This document shows, in pieces, positions 36,004 to 45,220 of a DNA stretch of 64,000 bases. The position numbers and the translations under genes are program-made. Numbering within the stretch: position 1 is the first letter of the stretch; each line of letters begins with the position of its first letter. The notes beneath the pieces are model-generated. The model worked only from the letters and a program-made list of their open reading frames with translations. It made no database searches and was not told the DNA's origin. The DNA comes from Cupriavidus neocaledonicus (GTDB lineage: Bacteria > Pseudomonadota > Gammaproteobacteria > Burkholderiales > Burkholderiaceae), in assembly GCF_000372525.1 (NCBI RefSeq), contig NZ_AQUR01000097.1, positions 1-64,000 on the forward strand, written 5' to 3'.

Positions 36004-36052
36004 AAAAAAGCCGCCCACGCCAGTTACAGCCGAGGGGGAGCTGGCGTGGGCG
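36004..36052 (-). terminator. Rho-independent terminator of the CHASE2 kinase operon
   Basis: CGCCCACGCCAG (36012-36023) and CTGGCGTGGGCG (36041-36052) form a perfect 12-bp stem with a 17-nt loop. On the minus strand the stem is followed by a run of six T (36004-36009). It lies 128 bp after the CHASE2 kinase stop. Confidence 0.85.
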
Positions 36053-36180
36053 TGAAGACCACCGGATGCGGCTCCAGCGGTGCCCCGATGCTACGCAAAT
36101 CCCTCGTTCGCGACTGCCAACAATTGTGTCGGCGGCCGTAACAGGCAGCGCCTCTGCACGCGTCGCGCGTTGCGCCGCGG

Positions 36181-38658
36181 TCATGGCGGGGTGGGCAAGG
36201 TCGGCGAAAGCGGCAGTTCGATGCGGAACACCGCACCCATGCCGGGCTGGCTGCGCACGCTGGCCTGGCCGCCATGCCGCTCGGCCACGGCGCGCACCAG
36301 CACCAGGCCCAGACCGGTCCCTTCCGGCGCGCCCTGCCGGCCTTCGTGCAGCCGCGCGAACGGCTCGAACAGCCGGGCCTGGTCGGCCTCGGCAATGCCC
36401 GACCCATGGTCCTGCACGGCCACCACGAAGCGCTCCGCCGCGCGCGTCAGCGACACCGTCACGGTCGCGCCCGCTGGGCTGAACTTGATCGCATTGCTGA
36501 CCAGGTTGGCGATGGCGCGCACCAGCAACGCGGGTTCGCCCTGCAGCACCGCGGGGTCGTCGGGCAGGTCGATCTGCAACGACACCTCGCGTGCCTTGGC
36601 CAGCGCCCACAACTGGTCGGTGGCGTCGAGCACCAGGCCGCCGAGCTCCACCTCCATGAAAGCCAGCGCCTTCGACTCCGCGCGCGCGACGCTGATGAAA
36701 TCGTCGGCCAGCGTCAGGGTGCGGCGCGCATGCGCGGCGATGCGGGCCAGCACGCCGTTGGCCGCGGCGCCGTCGCCCGCGCCGGTGCCGGCGCTGGTGC
36801 CGGCGCTGGTGCCCGCCTGATGCGCGCGACGCTCTTCCAGTTCGATCAGCGCCAGGATCGACGCCTGCGGCGAGCGCATGTCGTGCGAGAGGAAGCGCAG
36901 CATCTGCTCGCGCTGGCGCTCCGCCAGGCGCATCGCGGTGATGTCGATCACGCTGACGATCAGGCCCGCCACGGCGCCGGATTCGCCGTGCAGCGGCGCG
37001 CCATGCAGCAGGTAGCGGCGGTCGCCGCGCCCGGACACTTCGATGCCGCCCTCGGGCACCGGTGCCGGCATGACCGGCGCGCCGGCGTAGCGATCGTGCA
37101 GCGCCTGCCAGTAGGCCAGCGCCGGTGCCGGCGACGGGCACACCGCCTCGATCAGCGCGCGGATGCCGGGACGCGGCAGGTCCGGCGCCGCAGGCCCCTC
37201 CGGTACGCGCGCCAGCACCGCCGGGGCCAGCGCCACGCAGCGCCGGTTGGCCAGCAGCACGCCGCCATCCAGGTCGCAGATGGCGGTGGCATCGGGCAGG
37301 CTTTCGAGACCGTCGGCGAGGAAACTGCGCAGGCCGCGCAGTTGCGCGCTCATGCCGTAGACGGCGCGCATGCGGCTGTCGAGCGTGGCGCCGGGATGGC
37401 GCGGCGCGTGCATGACCCCGGGCTCGCGCTCGAGCCGCGCGAGCTCGTCGCTGAGGAAGCGCAGCGCCGCTTCCTGGCGCAGCCAGCTCCACAACGGATA
37501 GAACAGCACGCAGCCCAGCACCGCGGCGGCCGGGGCGAACCATAGCCGCGCCAGCGCCAGCAGCGCCAGCGAGCCCAGCAGCAGGCCCGCCAGCAGCAGC
37601 CCGGTGGCGACCAGCGCGCCGCGCGGCGGCAGCCGCAGCGCGGCCAGCGCGGCCAGCAGCACCGCGAGCAGCGTGCCGCCGGCCTGCCATGCCGGGGATA
37701 CCGCGACAATGGCATCGCCGTCGCTCACCGCCTGCACGGTGTTGGCCAGGATCTCGACCCCGCTCATGCCGCGGCCATCGCGCGAGACCGGGGTCGGCAG
37801 CACGTCGCCCATGCCGGTGGCGAGGGCGCCGATCAGCACCGCCTTGCCGGCAAACCTAGCCGGATCGATGCGGCCCTCGAGCACGTCGCGCACCGACACG
37901 CGGGCAAAGGTGCCGGGCGGGCCGGCGTACGGAATGCGCAGGCGGCCGCTGCGTTCCCAGCCGTTGGCTTCAGTGACCACGGCCGGCTCGTGGTGCACGC
38001 CGACGGGCAACGCGCCGGCGCGACCGAAGCCCGCCATCACCGCGGCCAGGTGCGGCACGCCGGCGGCGGCGACCGGGTGCGGGCCTTCGCGCAGGTAGAC
38101 CTGGCGCGCCACGCCGTCGGTATCGACCACCATGTTGATATGGCCGACGGCGGCGCCCAGCCCGGCCAGCGGATAGCGCACCAGCATGCCGGCGGAGCCG
38201 GGCTCGGCCAGCACCGGCAGCACCACGTTGCCGGCCAGCGCCATGCTGCGCGCCAGCACGGCATCGTCGTGCGGATAACGGGTATCGCGTTCGGCCAGGA
38301 TCACGTCGACGCCGATCACGCGCGGGCCACCGGCGGCGATGCGTTCGATCAGCTGCGCCAGCACCGCGCGGCGCCACGGCCAACGGCCGATGGCGGTGAT
38401 GCTGGCGTCGTCGATGCCGACGATGACGATGTCGTCGCGGGCGGGGTGATGCTGGGCGCCGATGGCGATGTCGTAGGCGGCCAGGTCGGCGCGTTCGGTC
38501 CAGCCCTGGCGCGCTGCCAGCATCACCAGCGCCAGCACCGCCACGGCCAGCAGGCACCATTCGACCAGCGTGCGCTGGCCGAAGGCGCGCCCCGGCGCAC
38601 GCGGCTCGGCGCGCGTGCCGGGCGCGCCGGCTGTGTCAGCGGAGCCGGATGCGGCCAC
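36181..38658 (-). CDS. CHASE2-domain sensor histidine kinase
   Basis: Membrane sensor kinase of about 825 residues. After a short cytoplasmic tail and one membrane helix come an extracytoplasmic CHASE2 domain (DDIVIVGIDDASITAIG, GVDVILAERD, KAVLIGALATGMGD), several membrane helices, a PAS-like domain, and a kinase domain with His about 592 (FLSHDMRSPQ), an N box (NLVSNAIKF) and G boxes (DHGSGIAEAD, GTGLGLVLVRA). There is no ATG near the start; GTG 38658, inside the end of the LysM/FecR gene, is used and GTG 38691 is an alternative. It is the third gene of a unit with a response regulator and a FecR protein, ended by a terminator. The signal is unknown. Confidence 0.85.
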   Translation of the reverse strand: MAASGSADTAGAPGTRAEPRAPGRAFGQRTLVEWCLLAVAVLALVMLAARQGWTERADLAAYDIAIGAQHHPARDDIVIVGIDDASITAIGRWPWRRAVLAQLIERIAAGGPRVIGVDVILAERDTRYPHDDAVLARSMALAGNVVLPVLAEPGSAGMLVRYPLAGLGAAVGHINMVVDTDGVARQVYLREGPHPVAAAGVPHLAAVMAGFGRAGALPVGVHHEPAVVTEANGWERSGRLRIPYAGPPGTFARVSVRDVLEGRIDPARFAGKAVLIGALATGMGDVLPTPVSRDGRGMSGVEILANTVQAVSDGDAIVAVSPAWQAGGTLLAVLLAALAALRLPPRGALVATGLLLAGLLLGSLALLALARLWFAPAAAVLGCVLFYPLWSWLRQEAALRFLSDELARLEREPGVMHAPRHPGATLDSRMRAVYGMSAQLRGLRSFLADGLESLPDATAICDLDGGVLLANRRCVALAPAVLARVPEGPAAPDLPRPGIRALIEAVCPSPAPALAYWQALHDRYAGAPVMPAPVPEGGIEVSGRGDRRYLLHGAPLHGESGAVAGLIVSVIDITAMRLAERQREQMLRFLSHDMRSPQASILALIELEERRAHQAGTSAGTSAGTGAGDGAAANGVLARIAAHARRTLTLADDFISVARAESKALAFMEVELGGLVLDATDQLWALAKAREVSLQIDLPDDPAVLQGEPALLVRAIANLVSNAIKFSPAGATVTVSLTRAAERFVVAVQDHGSGIAEADQARLFEPFARLHEGRQGAPEGTGLGLVLVRAVAERHGGQASVRSQPGMGAVFRIELPLSPTLPTPP

Positions 38659-40321
38659 CGCCGTCCGGCCGGTCGCCCGAGCCGATTGCACCGCCCTGCC
38701 CGTCGCGCAGCATGGCGATGACTTCAATGCGCTGCGCCGCCGAGAACGCGGCCGGGTCAGGCGCCACGCCCGGCGCGGCGCGCGCCACGCGGATGAAATA
38801 GACGCCCGGCGTCGGGCGCGGCAGGTCGATGGCGTTGCTGGCGGTGTGTTCATCGGCCAGCAGCGTGGCGAAGCCCGCATCGGCCGCCAGCTGCACCCGG
38901 TAGCCGGGACCGCCGCCGCCATCGGGCCAGCCGATGTGCAGTGCGCCGCCGTCGTCCTGCAGGGTCGGCACCGGCGGCTTGGGCTCGACGCGGAACGGCA
39001 CCGCATCCGACCACGGGCCCGGCAGGCCAGCCGCATCGACGCTGCGCACGCGCCACCACCAGCGGCCCGGCGCCAGCGCCTGCGCGGCGGGCGAGGCGGC
39101 GGCGGCGTGGACGGCGGCGTCGCGGGTAAAGTCGGCATCGGTGGCAAGCGCCAGCTCGTAGCGGGCCGCGGCCGGCACCGTGGCCCATTCGAAGCTCACG
39201 GCCTCGGCATAGCGCACCGCATCCGCGGCGGGCTGCTGCGTGAACGGCGCCGGCGGATTCAGCCGCACCGACACCGGCGCCTGCGCATCATGGCCGGTCA
39301 GCCGGTGCCGGTCGATGGCGCTGACGCTCAGGTACAGCGTGCCTTCCGGCAGGCCGTCGACGCGCACCCGGGCGGCATCGGCGCCGCTGGCGGTGCCGGA
39401 CCAGACCAGTTCGCTCAGCGCCGCATCGCGCGCGACCCGCACGTGGTAGGCCACGGCGCCCGGCACCGGTTGCCAGGCCGCCTCGAACGACGGCCCCAGC
39501 ACGGTTCCATCGGGCGGCAGCAAGGCGGGTGCCGGCAGCAGCGCCACCGGTCGCGACAGCTTGCTGCCGGCGGACACGCCGATGCCATAGCCGGCCTCGA
39601 GCGACGCCGCCGCGACCATGGCGCGCCCCGGTGCCGGTGCCGACCGCGGGCGCGCGGCGCTGACGCCGACACGGCCTTGCAGCACCTCGCTGCGGCTGCC
39701 GCCCGCGTCGGCTGAGACCCGGTAGCGGGTGCCGCGCACGCCGGTCACCATCATCGGCGTATGCAGCTCGAAGCGGCCGACCCCGCCGCCCTCGGGCGCC
39801 ACGCGGGTCTCGGCCGCGCCCTTGTCAAGGCGGATCACGGCGTCGACCAGCCCGCTGCGCGCGAACGTGCGCAGCCGGCTGACCGCCACCGTGGTCGAAG
39901 GCGGCAAGGTGACGCGGGTGCGGTCCGGCAGCTCCAGCGTGGCCGAGCCACCGGCCGGGGTCTCGATGCGCGCGGCCTCGTCCAGGGTCATGCCGACCTG
40001 CACCGGCCGGCCGTTGGCGCGCACCGCGCCGCTGACATAGACCACGCGCGCCGACGCCGCCTGTTCCGGGATCTGGGCGAGCGGGATGCGCATGCGCGAC
40101 CCCGGCACCAGCCGGTACGGATCGGCCACGCCGTTGAGGCGCTGCAGCGTGCGCCAGCCCTGCTCGGATGCCATATAGCGCGAGGCCAGCCCGATCAGCG
40201 TATCGCCCGGCTCGACCACGTAGATGAAGTCGGCGCCCTGCGCGCCCGCGGGTCCGGCCTGCGCCGGCACCGCTGCGCCGGCCAGCACGGCCAGCGCGAT
40301 ACCGCGCACGACCCTACGCAT
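38636..40321 (-). CDS. Exported LysM and FecR-domain protein
   Basis: Protein of 561 residues with a signal peptide (ending near VPAQA), a LysM peptidoglycan-binding domain (VVEPGDTLIGLASRYM, about 33-80), a FecR domain (about 100-220; FELHTPMMVTGVRGTRYRV), and two or three fibronectin-like domains to the end. It lacks the usual FecR membrane anchor, and no FecI sigma factor is nearby. It overlaps the response regulator by 8 bp and the kinase start by about 23 bp, so all three are coupled. It may be an envelope sensor working with the CHASE2 kinase. Confidence 0.85.
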   Translation of the reverse strand: MRRVVRGIALAVLAGAAVPAQAGPAGAQGADFIYVVEPGDTLIGLASRYMASEQGWRTLQRLNGVADPYRLVPGSRMRIPLAQIPEQAASARVVYVSGAVRANGRPVQVGMTLDEAARIETPAGGSATLELPDRTRVTLPPSTTVAVSRLRTFARSGLVDAVIRLDKGAAETRVAPEGGGVGRFELHTPMMVTGVRGTRYRVSADAGGSRSEVLQGRVGVSAARPRSAPAPGRAMVAAASLEAGYGIGVSAGSKLSRPVALLPAPALLPPDGTVLGPSFEAAWQPVPGAVAYHVRVARDAALSELVWSGTASGADAARVRVDGLPEGTLYLSVSAIDRHRLTGHDAQAPVSVRLNPPAPFTQQPAADAVRYAEAVSFEWATVPAAARYELALATDADFTRDAAVHAAAASPAAQALAPGRWWWRVRSVDAAGLPGPWSDAVPFRVEPKPPVPTLQDDGGALHIGWPDGGGGPGYRVQLAADAGFATLLADEHTASNAIDLPRPTPGVYFIRVARAAPGVAPDPAAFSAAQRIEVIAMLRDGQGGAIGSGDRPDGGGRIRLR

Positions 40322-41039
40322 CGCGGTCCTCGTCCGCCTGCGCTTCGGCCGCGGAAATCTCTTCGAAACGATAGCCGTGCGAATACACCGAGGTCAGCCG
40401 CACCCCGTTCTCGGGGCGCAGCGCCAGCTTCAGGCGCAAGCGCGAGATATGCGTGTCGAGCGTGCGCGAGCCCGCCCCCATGGCGCGGCCCCACACCGCC
40501 TGCTCCATCACCTCGCGCGCCAGCAGGCGCCCGGTATTGCGGAACAGGAACAGGGCCAGCTCATATTCGCGCGGCGACAGCACCGCGGCTTCGCCGCCGA
40601 CGGTGATGGTGCGCGCGTGGGTATCGACGGTATAGTTGCCACGCCGGATCAGCTCGACTTCCTGCGCGGCCTCGGGGTAGGCGCGGCGCAGCAGCGAGCG
40701 CACGCGCGCGACCAGCTCGCCGGCGCGGATGGGCTTGAGCATGTAGTCGTCGGCGCCCACCGTCAGGCCGTCGACGATATCGGCCTCGGCGGTGCGGCTG
40801 GTGACGAACAGGATCGGTGGCATGTTGCCGGACTTCTGCCGTACCCAGCTGACCAGTTCATAGCCGCTGGTGCCCGGCAGCTGCCAGTCGACCAGCAGCA
40901 GGTCGTAGGCGCGCTCGCGCAGCGCGCGCAGCAAGTCGGCACCGTTGGCGAAGGATTCGCATTCGAAACCGGCTTCGCCCAAAATCTGCCGGATCAGTTC
41001 GGCCTGATCCGGATCATCCTCCACGGATGCAATTCGCAT
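40314..41039 (-). CDS. OmpR-family response regulator of the CHASE2/FecR unit
   Basis: Response regulator of 241 residues. The receiver has VEDDPDQ, the phosphoacceptor Asp51 (LLLVDWQLPG) and Lys in LKPIRAGE; the C-terminal winged helix has LSPREYELALFLFRNTG and SRLRLKLALR. ATG 41039 starts the conserved region; the frame is open farther upstream. It overlaps the LysM/FecR gene by 8 bp and is probably the partner of the CHASE2 kinase. The 229 bp to pelG upstream could hold its own promoter; no clear one was found. Confidence 0.9.
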   Translation of the reverse strand: MRIASVEDDPDQAELIRQILGEAGFECESFANGADLLRALRERAYDLLLVDWQLPGTSGYELVSWVRQKSGNMPPILFVTSRTAEADIVDGLTVGADDYMLKPIRAGELVARVRSLLRRAYPEAAQEVELIRRGNYTVDTHARTITVGGEAAVLSPREYELALFLFRNTGRLLAREVMEQAVWGRAMGAGSRTLDTHISRLRLKLALRPENGVRLTSVYSHGYRFEEISAAEAQADEDRDA

Positions 41040-41268
41040 ACCTCTACACCCTTCTGCCAGCTTCCGACTGCAACTGCGGTCTCTGCCACGGCGTGTCGAC
41101 GGCCCGGCCGGCAAGTCATTCTTTGTATTTCACCCTGGCAAGGGGGCGCGGCCGTCGATCTGAACCGGCGGGCCAGGCCGAAGCCCGCCGGCTGCCGCCA
41201 TGTTACCCAATCGCGGCCCATTCCGTCGAGACGCCCCGACGAGGGGTGCACCGGCGTGCTGCGGGACG

Positions 41269-42639
41269 CTATTGCAGCATGTAGGTCTCGTATTCCAGCC
41301 GCTCGAGCTTGTGGTCTAGCATGGCCAGCGCCAGCGCCACCACCACCAGCAGCGACACCGCGAAGCCGTAGCCATACCAGGCCGGCCCCAGCTGCAGCGT
41401 CACCAGCGTCAGGGCGAAGTTCAGCACCACGAACAGCGCGGTCAGCAGCAGCACCTCGCGGCGCCGGTCCAGGTAGAAGTAGATGTTGAGCACGCCCAGC
41501 AGCACCACCTGCAGGCTGGCGCCGATCACGTCGACGTACAGCAGCGGCAGGTACAGTTCGGAAATGCCGAGCAGCCGCAGCACCCACACGCCCACCGCGA
41601 ACAGCAGCAGCGCGGCGATGGCCTGCACCTTGACGATCTCGTACAGGCCCAGCCGGATGGTCTGGACCATGGTGTTGCGCATGTCTTCGATATGCTCCAG
41701 CGAGCTGCCGCCGCGCACCGCATCGTAGAACGCGTCGTAGTACTCGACGAAATCGGTCTCGATGCGCACCAGGAACACTGCCATGCCGGGGATGATGGCG
41801 AGGTAGGCCAGGAACACCGGGATGTCGTAGATGATCGACGCGCGCAGCGGCCCGATCACCTCGTGGCCGGTGGACGGCGCGTACCAGAACATGAACTTGT
41901 CGATCCAGATGCCCAGGTTGTAGAGCAGGCCAATCGCCACCAGGCTGGGGTAGGCATAGCGGCGCCGGAACACCTCGAACGAGATGAACTGGCGGCTGGT
42001 GTAGTTGCGGTAGATCAGCGTCACCATGCCGGTCAGCAGGCACAGCTGGCCCGCGACAAACCCGCCCAGCAGCCCTTCCATGCCGTAGCCGCGCAGCCCC
42101 AGCGCGGCCGCCACCGAGACCGCGTAGCCCAGCAGGAAGGTCCACACGATGGCCTTGTACTGCTTCATGCTCGACAGGAAGATCGCGGCGATCCAGATAT
42201 TGCTGAGCACCACGAAGCCCGCCACCATCAGCAGCCGGTACAGCACCGACTGCGCGCCGAAGCTGAACACGGCGCACGCCACGCCGATGCCGCCCGACAG
42301 CACCGTGGCCAGCAGCGCCACCGCATGGTAGTTGCTGAGGATCAGGTGGTCGCGCTTCTCGAACAGCCGGTCGGAGGTAAAGCGCGTGAACGACAGCTGC
42401 ATCGGTCCGGTCAGGATCAGGCTGCCCGCGATCAGGTAGGTCACCGAGACCTGGAACTGCGTGATCAGCGTGCCCGGCACCACGAACGGCAGGCTCAGCA
42501 TGCCGATCAGCAGGATGCCGACGATCGACAGGATCCACGGCCCCGAGCTGATGATGCCGGCATACGCGTAGGCGCTGAGCATGCCGGACAGGTTGTCCCG
42601 CCGCAGCATCTTGCGCAGCTCGAATCCAATGCCAGCCAT
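41269..42639 (-). CDS. pelG: Pel exopolysaccharide inner-membrane transporter PelG
   Basis: Polytopic inner-membrane protein of 456 residues (about twelve membrane segments) of the polysaccharide flippase/transporter type that exports Pel. The N-terminus MAGIGFELRKMLRRDN and the segment YAYAGIISSGPWILSI match PelG. It follows pelF by 2 bp and ends the pelA-G operon. It probably works with PelD, PelE and PelF in one synthase complex. Confidence 0.95.
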   Translation of the reverse strand: MAGIGFELRKMLRRDNLSGMLSAYAYAGIISSGPWILSIVGILLIGMLSLPFVVPGTLITQFQVSVTYLIAGSLILTGPMQLSFTRFTSDRLFEKRDHLILSNYHAVALLATVLSGGIGVACAVFSFGAQSVLYRLLMVAGFVVLSNIWIAAIFLSSMKQYKAIVWTFLLGYAVSVAAALGLRGYGMEGLLGGFVAGQLCLLTGMVTLIYRNYTSRQFISFEVFRRRYAYPSLVAIGLLYNLGIWIDKFMFWYAPSTGHEVIGPLRASIIYDIPVFLAYLAIIPGMAVFLVRIETDFVEYYDAFYDAVRGGSSLEHIEDMRNTMVQTIRLGLYEIVKVQAIAALLLFAVGVWVLRLLGISELYLPLLYVDVIGASLQVVLLGVLNIYFYLDRRREVLLLTALFVVLNFALTLVTLQLGPAWYGYGFAVSLLVVVALALAMLDHKLERLEYETYMLQ

Positions 42640-42641
42640 GC

Positions 42642-44237
42642 TCAGGCTCCTCCGTGGACCGGGCAGCGCGCGGGATTGCCGCCGTGCCGGGCTGGTCCGT
42701 CATGCCCGGCGCCGTCGGGCTGCGCCATCAGCCGTTGATACAGTTCGCGGTAGCTGCCGACCATGCGCTCCTGGGTGTAGTAGCGCTCCACGCGCGCCAC
42801 GCCGGCGGCCTGCGCCGCCTGCCAGCGCGCCGGGTCGCGCAGCAGCCCGAGCGCGGCCGCGGCCAGCGCGGCGGGGTCGGCGATGCGCACTACCTCGCCG
42901 GCCGGGCCCAGCGCGGCGTCCTCGCCGGGCAGGCCGAACAGCAGCTCGCGGCACGAGCCCACGTCGGTGGTCACGCACGGCACGCCCGCGGCAAAGCCCT
43001 CCAGCACCACCAGCGGCAGCGCTTCGCTGATCGAGCTGAGCACCAGCACGCCCACCTGCGGCAGCAGCGCGTCGATGCGCTGGAAGCCGAGGAACTTCAC
43101 CTTCTTGCCCAGGCCCAGGCTTTCGGCCAGGCTGCGGCATTCGCGCGCGTATTCGGGATCTTCGTCCTCCGGGCCGGCGATCCAGCCTTCGGCCTCGGGG
43201 TATTCGCGCACCACCGTCAGCATCGCGCGGATAAAGGTCTTGACGTCCTTGATGGGCACTACCCGGCCGATCAGGCACAGCACCGGCGGCACGCCGGGCT
43301 GGCGCCGCGTGCGCAGCGGCGCCAGGCGCGGCAGGTCGATGCCGTTGGGGATGCTGCGCGTGCGCGCCTCGGGCGCGCCGTCCTGCACCTGGCGGCGGCG
43401 GTTGCCCTCGTACAGCGCGACGATGTCGTCGCCGGCGTCGTAGCAGACCCGGCCCAGGGTTTCGAAAAAACGCACCCACAGCTCGCGGAAATAGCTGATC
43501 TGGGAGATGTCGCGCTCGAACACATTGCGGTTGTCGCGGATCCACTGGCTCTGGAACAGGTCGATCTTGCGTTCCTTGGTATAGATGCCGTGCTCCGACA
43601 CCAGCAGCGGGCGCTGGTTGCGGTGGCGCAGCAGCGCGCCGAGAAAGCCCGCATAGCCGGTCGATACCGTGTGGTAGAGCCGCGCCGGGATCAGCCCGTC
43701 GGCAATCCGCACCAGCTGCCACAGCGGCTTGTGCATGATGCGCACGGTCCAGAAGTAATCGGTGAACGACGGGTCGGTGCAGAAGCGCCGGTATTGGTCG
43801 GTGATGGTCTGCCAGGCGCGGCGGCTGTACAGGAACGCGTCCTCGCCGAGCGCGCCGCCTTCGCGCAGCGCCGGCATCAGTTCGCGGATCATCGCGCCGG
43901 CCTCGGCCTCGCGGCCCGGCTCGCGCAGCAGGTCGTGCAGCCGGTCGGCGGCATCGAACGCCTTCGCGTCGCCGCCGCGGCCCTGCACCAGCGGCGGCGG
44001 CGGGAAGTCATAGAGGTAGTGCGTCTCCAGGTGCACCACGTTGGCCGGCAGCTGATAGGCCATGTCGCCGTAGTCCTCGCGTCGGCTGCCGATGAAGACG
44101 ATGCCGAAGCGCAGCTCCGGGAACGCCCGGATCATCTGGTTGACCCAGCTCGACACGCCGCCGCTGACGTACGGGAAGGTGCCTTCGAGCAGCAGCATGA
44201 CGTCGGCCGAGGCCGCTTTCAACAGGATCTCGCTCAT
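42642..44237 (-). CDS. pelF: Pel exopolysaccharide glycosyltransferase PelF
   Basis: Cytoplasmic GT4-family glycosyltransferase of 531 residues that polymerises Pel from nucleotide sugars. It has VMLLLEGTFPYVSGGVSSWVNQ at the N-terminus, the linker motif CLIGRVVPIKDVKTFIRA, and the EX7E motif in ISEALPLVVLEGFAAG. It is slightly longer than the P. aeruginosa protein. It overlaps pelE by 4 bp and precedes pelG by 2 bp. Confidence 0.95.
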   Translation of the reverse strand: MSEILLKAASADVMLLLEGTFPYVSGGVSSWVNQMIRAFPELRFGIVFIGSRREDYGDMAYQLPANVVHLETHYLYDFPPPPLVQGRGGDAKAFDAADRLHDLLREPGREAEAGAMIRELMPALREGGALGEDAFLYSRRAWQTITDQYRRFCTDPSFTDYFWTVRIMHKPLWQLVRIADGLIPARLYHTVSTGYAGFLGALLRHRNQRPLLVSEHGIYTKERKIDLFQSQWIRDNRNVFERDISQISYFRELWVRFFETLGRVCYDAGDDIVALYEGNRRRQVQDGAPEARTRSIPNGIDLPRLAPLRTRRQPGVPPVLCLIGRVVPIKDVKTFIRAMLTVVREYPEAEGWIAGPEDEDPEYARECRSLAESLGLGKKVKFLGFQRIDALLPQVGVLVLSSISEALPLVVLEGFAAGVPCVTTDVGSCRELLFGLPGEDAALGPAGEVVRIADPAALAAAALGLLRDPARWQAAQAAGVARVERYYTQERMVGSYRELYQRLMAQPDGAGHDGPARHGGNPARCPVHGGA

Positions 44238-45220
44238 GATTGCCAGTACCGCAGCAGGGGCCGCACCAGCGGGAGCGGCGAGGGGCTGTCAAAGGATGCC
44301 ATCAGCTGGCGCACCGCGGCGTAGTCGCGTTCCAGGTAGGCGGCTTCGGCCAGGTGCGGCAGCACGCGCTCGCGCGCGAAGCCGAGCGCCTCGGCGCGCT
44401 GCAGCCAGGCGCGGGCCTCGCGCGGGGCGTTGCGCGCCAGCGCCAGGCGCCCGCGCATGTACCACAGCGAGGCATTGCTGTCGTCGTGCGACAGCGCCGC
44501 GCTGGCGTAGCGCTCGACCTGGCTGGCGGTGTAGCGGTACACGTCGCCCTGCACCAGGTTCTGGTAGATCAGCTCCCAGTACAGGTCGGCCAGGCGCTTG
44601 CTGATCTCGGCGCGCTCGGCCGGGCTGTAGGCGGTCTCCAGGCGCGGCAGCTCGGCCAGGATCTGCTGGGTCAGCTGCTTCTCGGCGCCGTCCAGCATGC
44701 CGTAGGCGAGCAGCCGGATATCGTCGGCGCTGTCGGCCAGCAGCTCGCGCAGCACCGGGCTGACGGTGCGCGCCGGCATCGACTGCATCGCCACCAGCGC
44801 GGTCATGCGCTCCGGCAGCGGCGCGCGCGCATTGCCCAGTTGCGCCCGCAGCCGCGCGCCGCCACCATGCGTGACGCGCGACATCAGGTGCGTGACGAAT
44901 TCCGGCAGGCCCACGGTGCCGATGCCGCTGGTATCGATGCGGCGCGGGAACAGCTTGGACAGCAGGTAGCTGCCCACGCACACCAGCGCGCCGCCGAGCG
45001 GCACGAAGAAGCAGAACAGCGCCAGGAAGCCGTAGCTCCACGCGAACGGCATGCGCAAGCGCCGCGGCAGCAGGCGCCACAGCAGCAACGCCGTCAGCGC
45101 GGCGGCGACGGCCTGCATGCCGAAGAACGCCAGCAGCAGCGCGGTGCTGTTGCCGGCGCGAGCCAGCAGCACCAGCGCGGCGATCTGGGCGGCCAGGCCG
45201 CCGGCGCCGAGCTTAAACAT
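44234..45220 (-). CDS. pelE: Pel synthase subunit PelE
   Basis: Inner-membrane protein of 328 residues with two or three N-terminal membrane segments and a cytoplasmic helical (TPR-like) region, for example HDDSNASLWYMRGRLALARN. It links PelD and PelG in the Pel synthase complex. ATG 45220 overlaps the end of pelD by 8 bp; the last codons overlap the pelF start by 4 bp. PelE is poorly conserved, so the call depends partly on its place in the operon. Confidence 0.88.
   Translation of the reverse strand: MFKLGAGGLAAQIAALVLLARAGNSTALLLAFFGMQAVAAALTALLLWRLLPRRLRMPFAWSYGFLALFCFFVPLGGALVCVGSYLLSKLFPRRIDTSGIGTVGLPEFVTHLMSRVTHGGGARLRAQLGNARAPLPERMTALVAMQSMPARTVSPVLRELLADSADDIRLLAYGMLDGAEKQLTQQILAELPRLETAYSPAERAEISKRLADLYWELIYQNLVQGDVYRYTASQVERYASAALSHDDSNASLWYMRGRLALARNAPREARAWLQRAEALGFARERVLPHLAEAAYLERDYAAVRQLMASFDSPSPLPLVRPLLRYWQS

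Noticed and set aside
35924-36180. Minus-strand extension of the CHASE2 kinase frame region into ARNQ repeats
   Set aside because: It is the translation of the 12-bp tandem array, in a frame different from the kinase and beyond its terminator.
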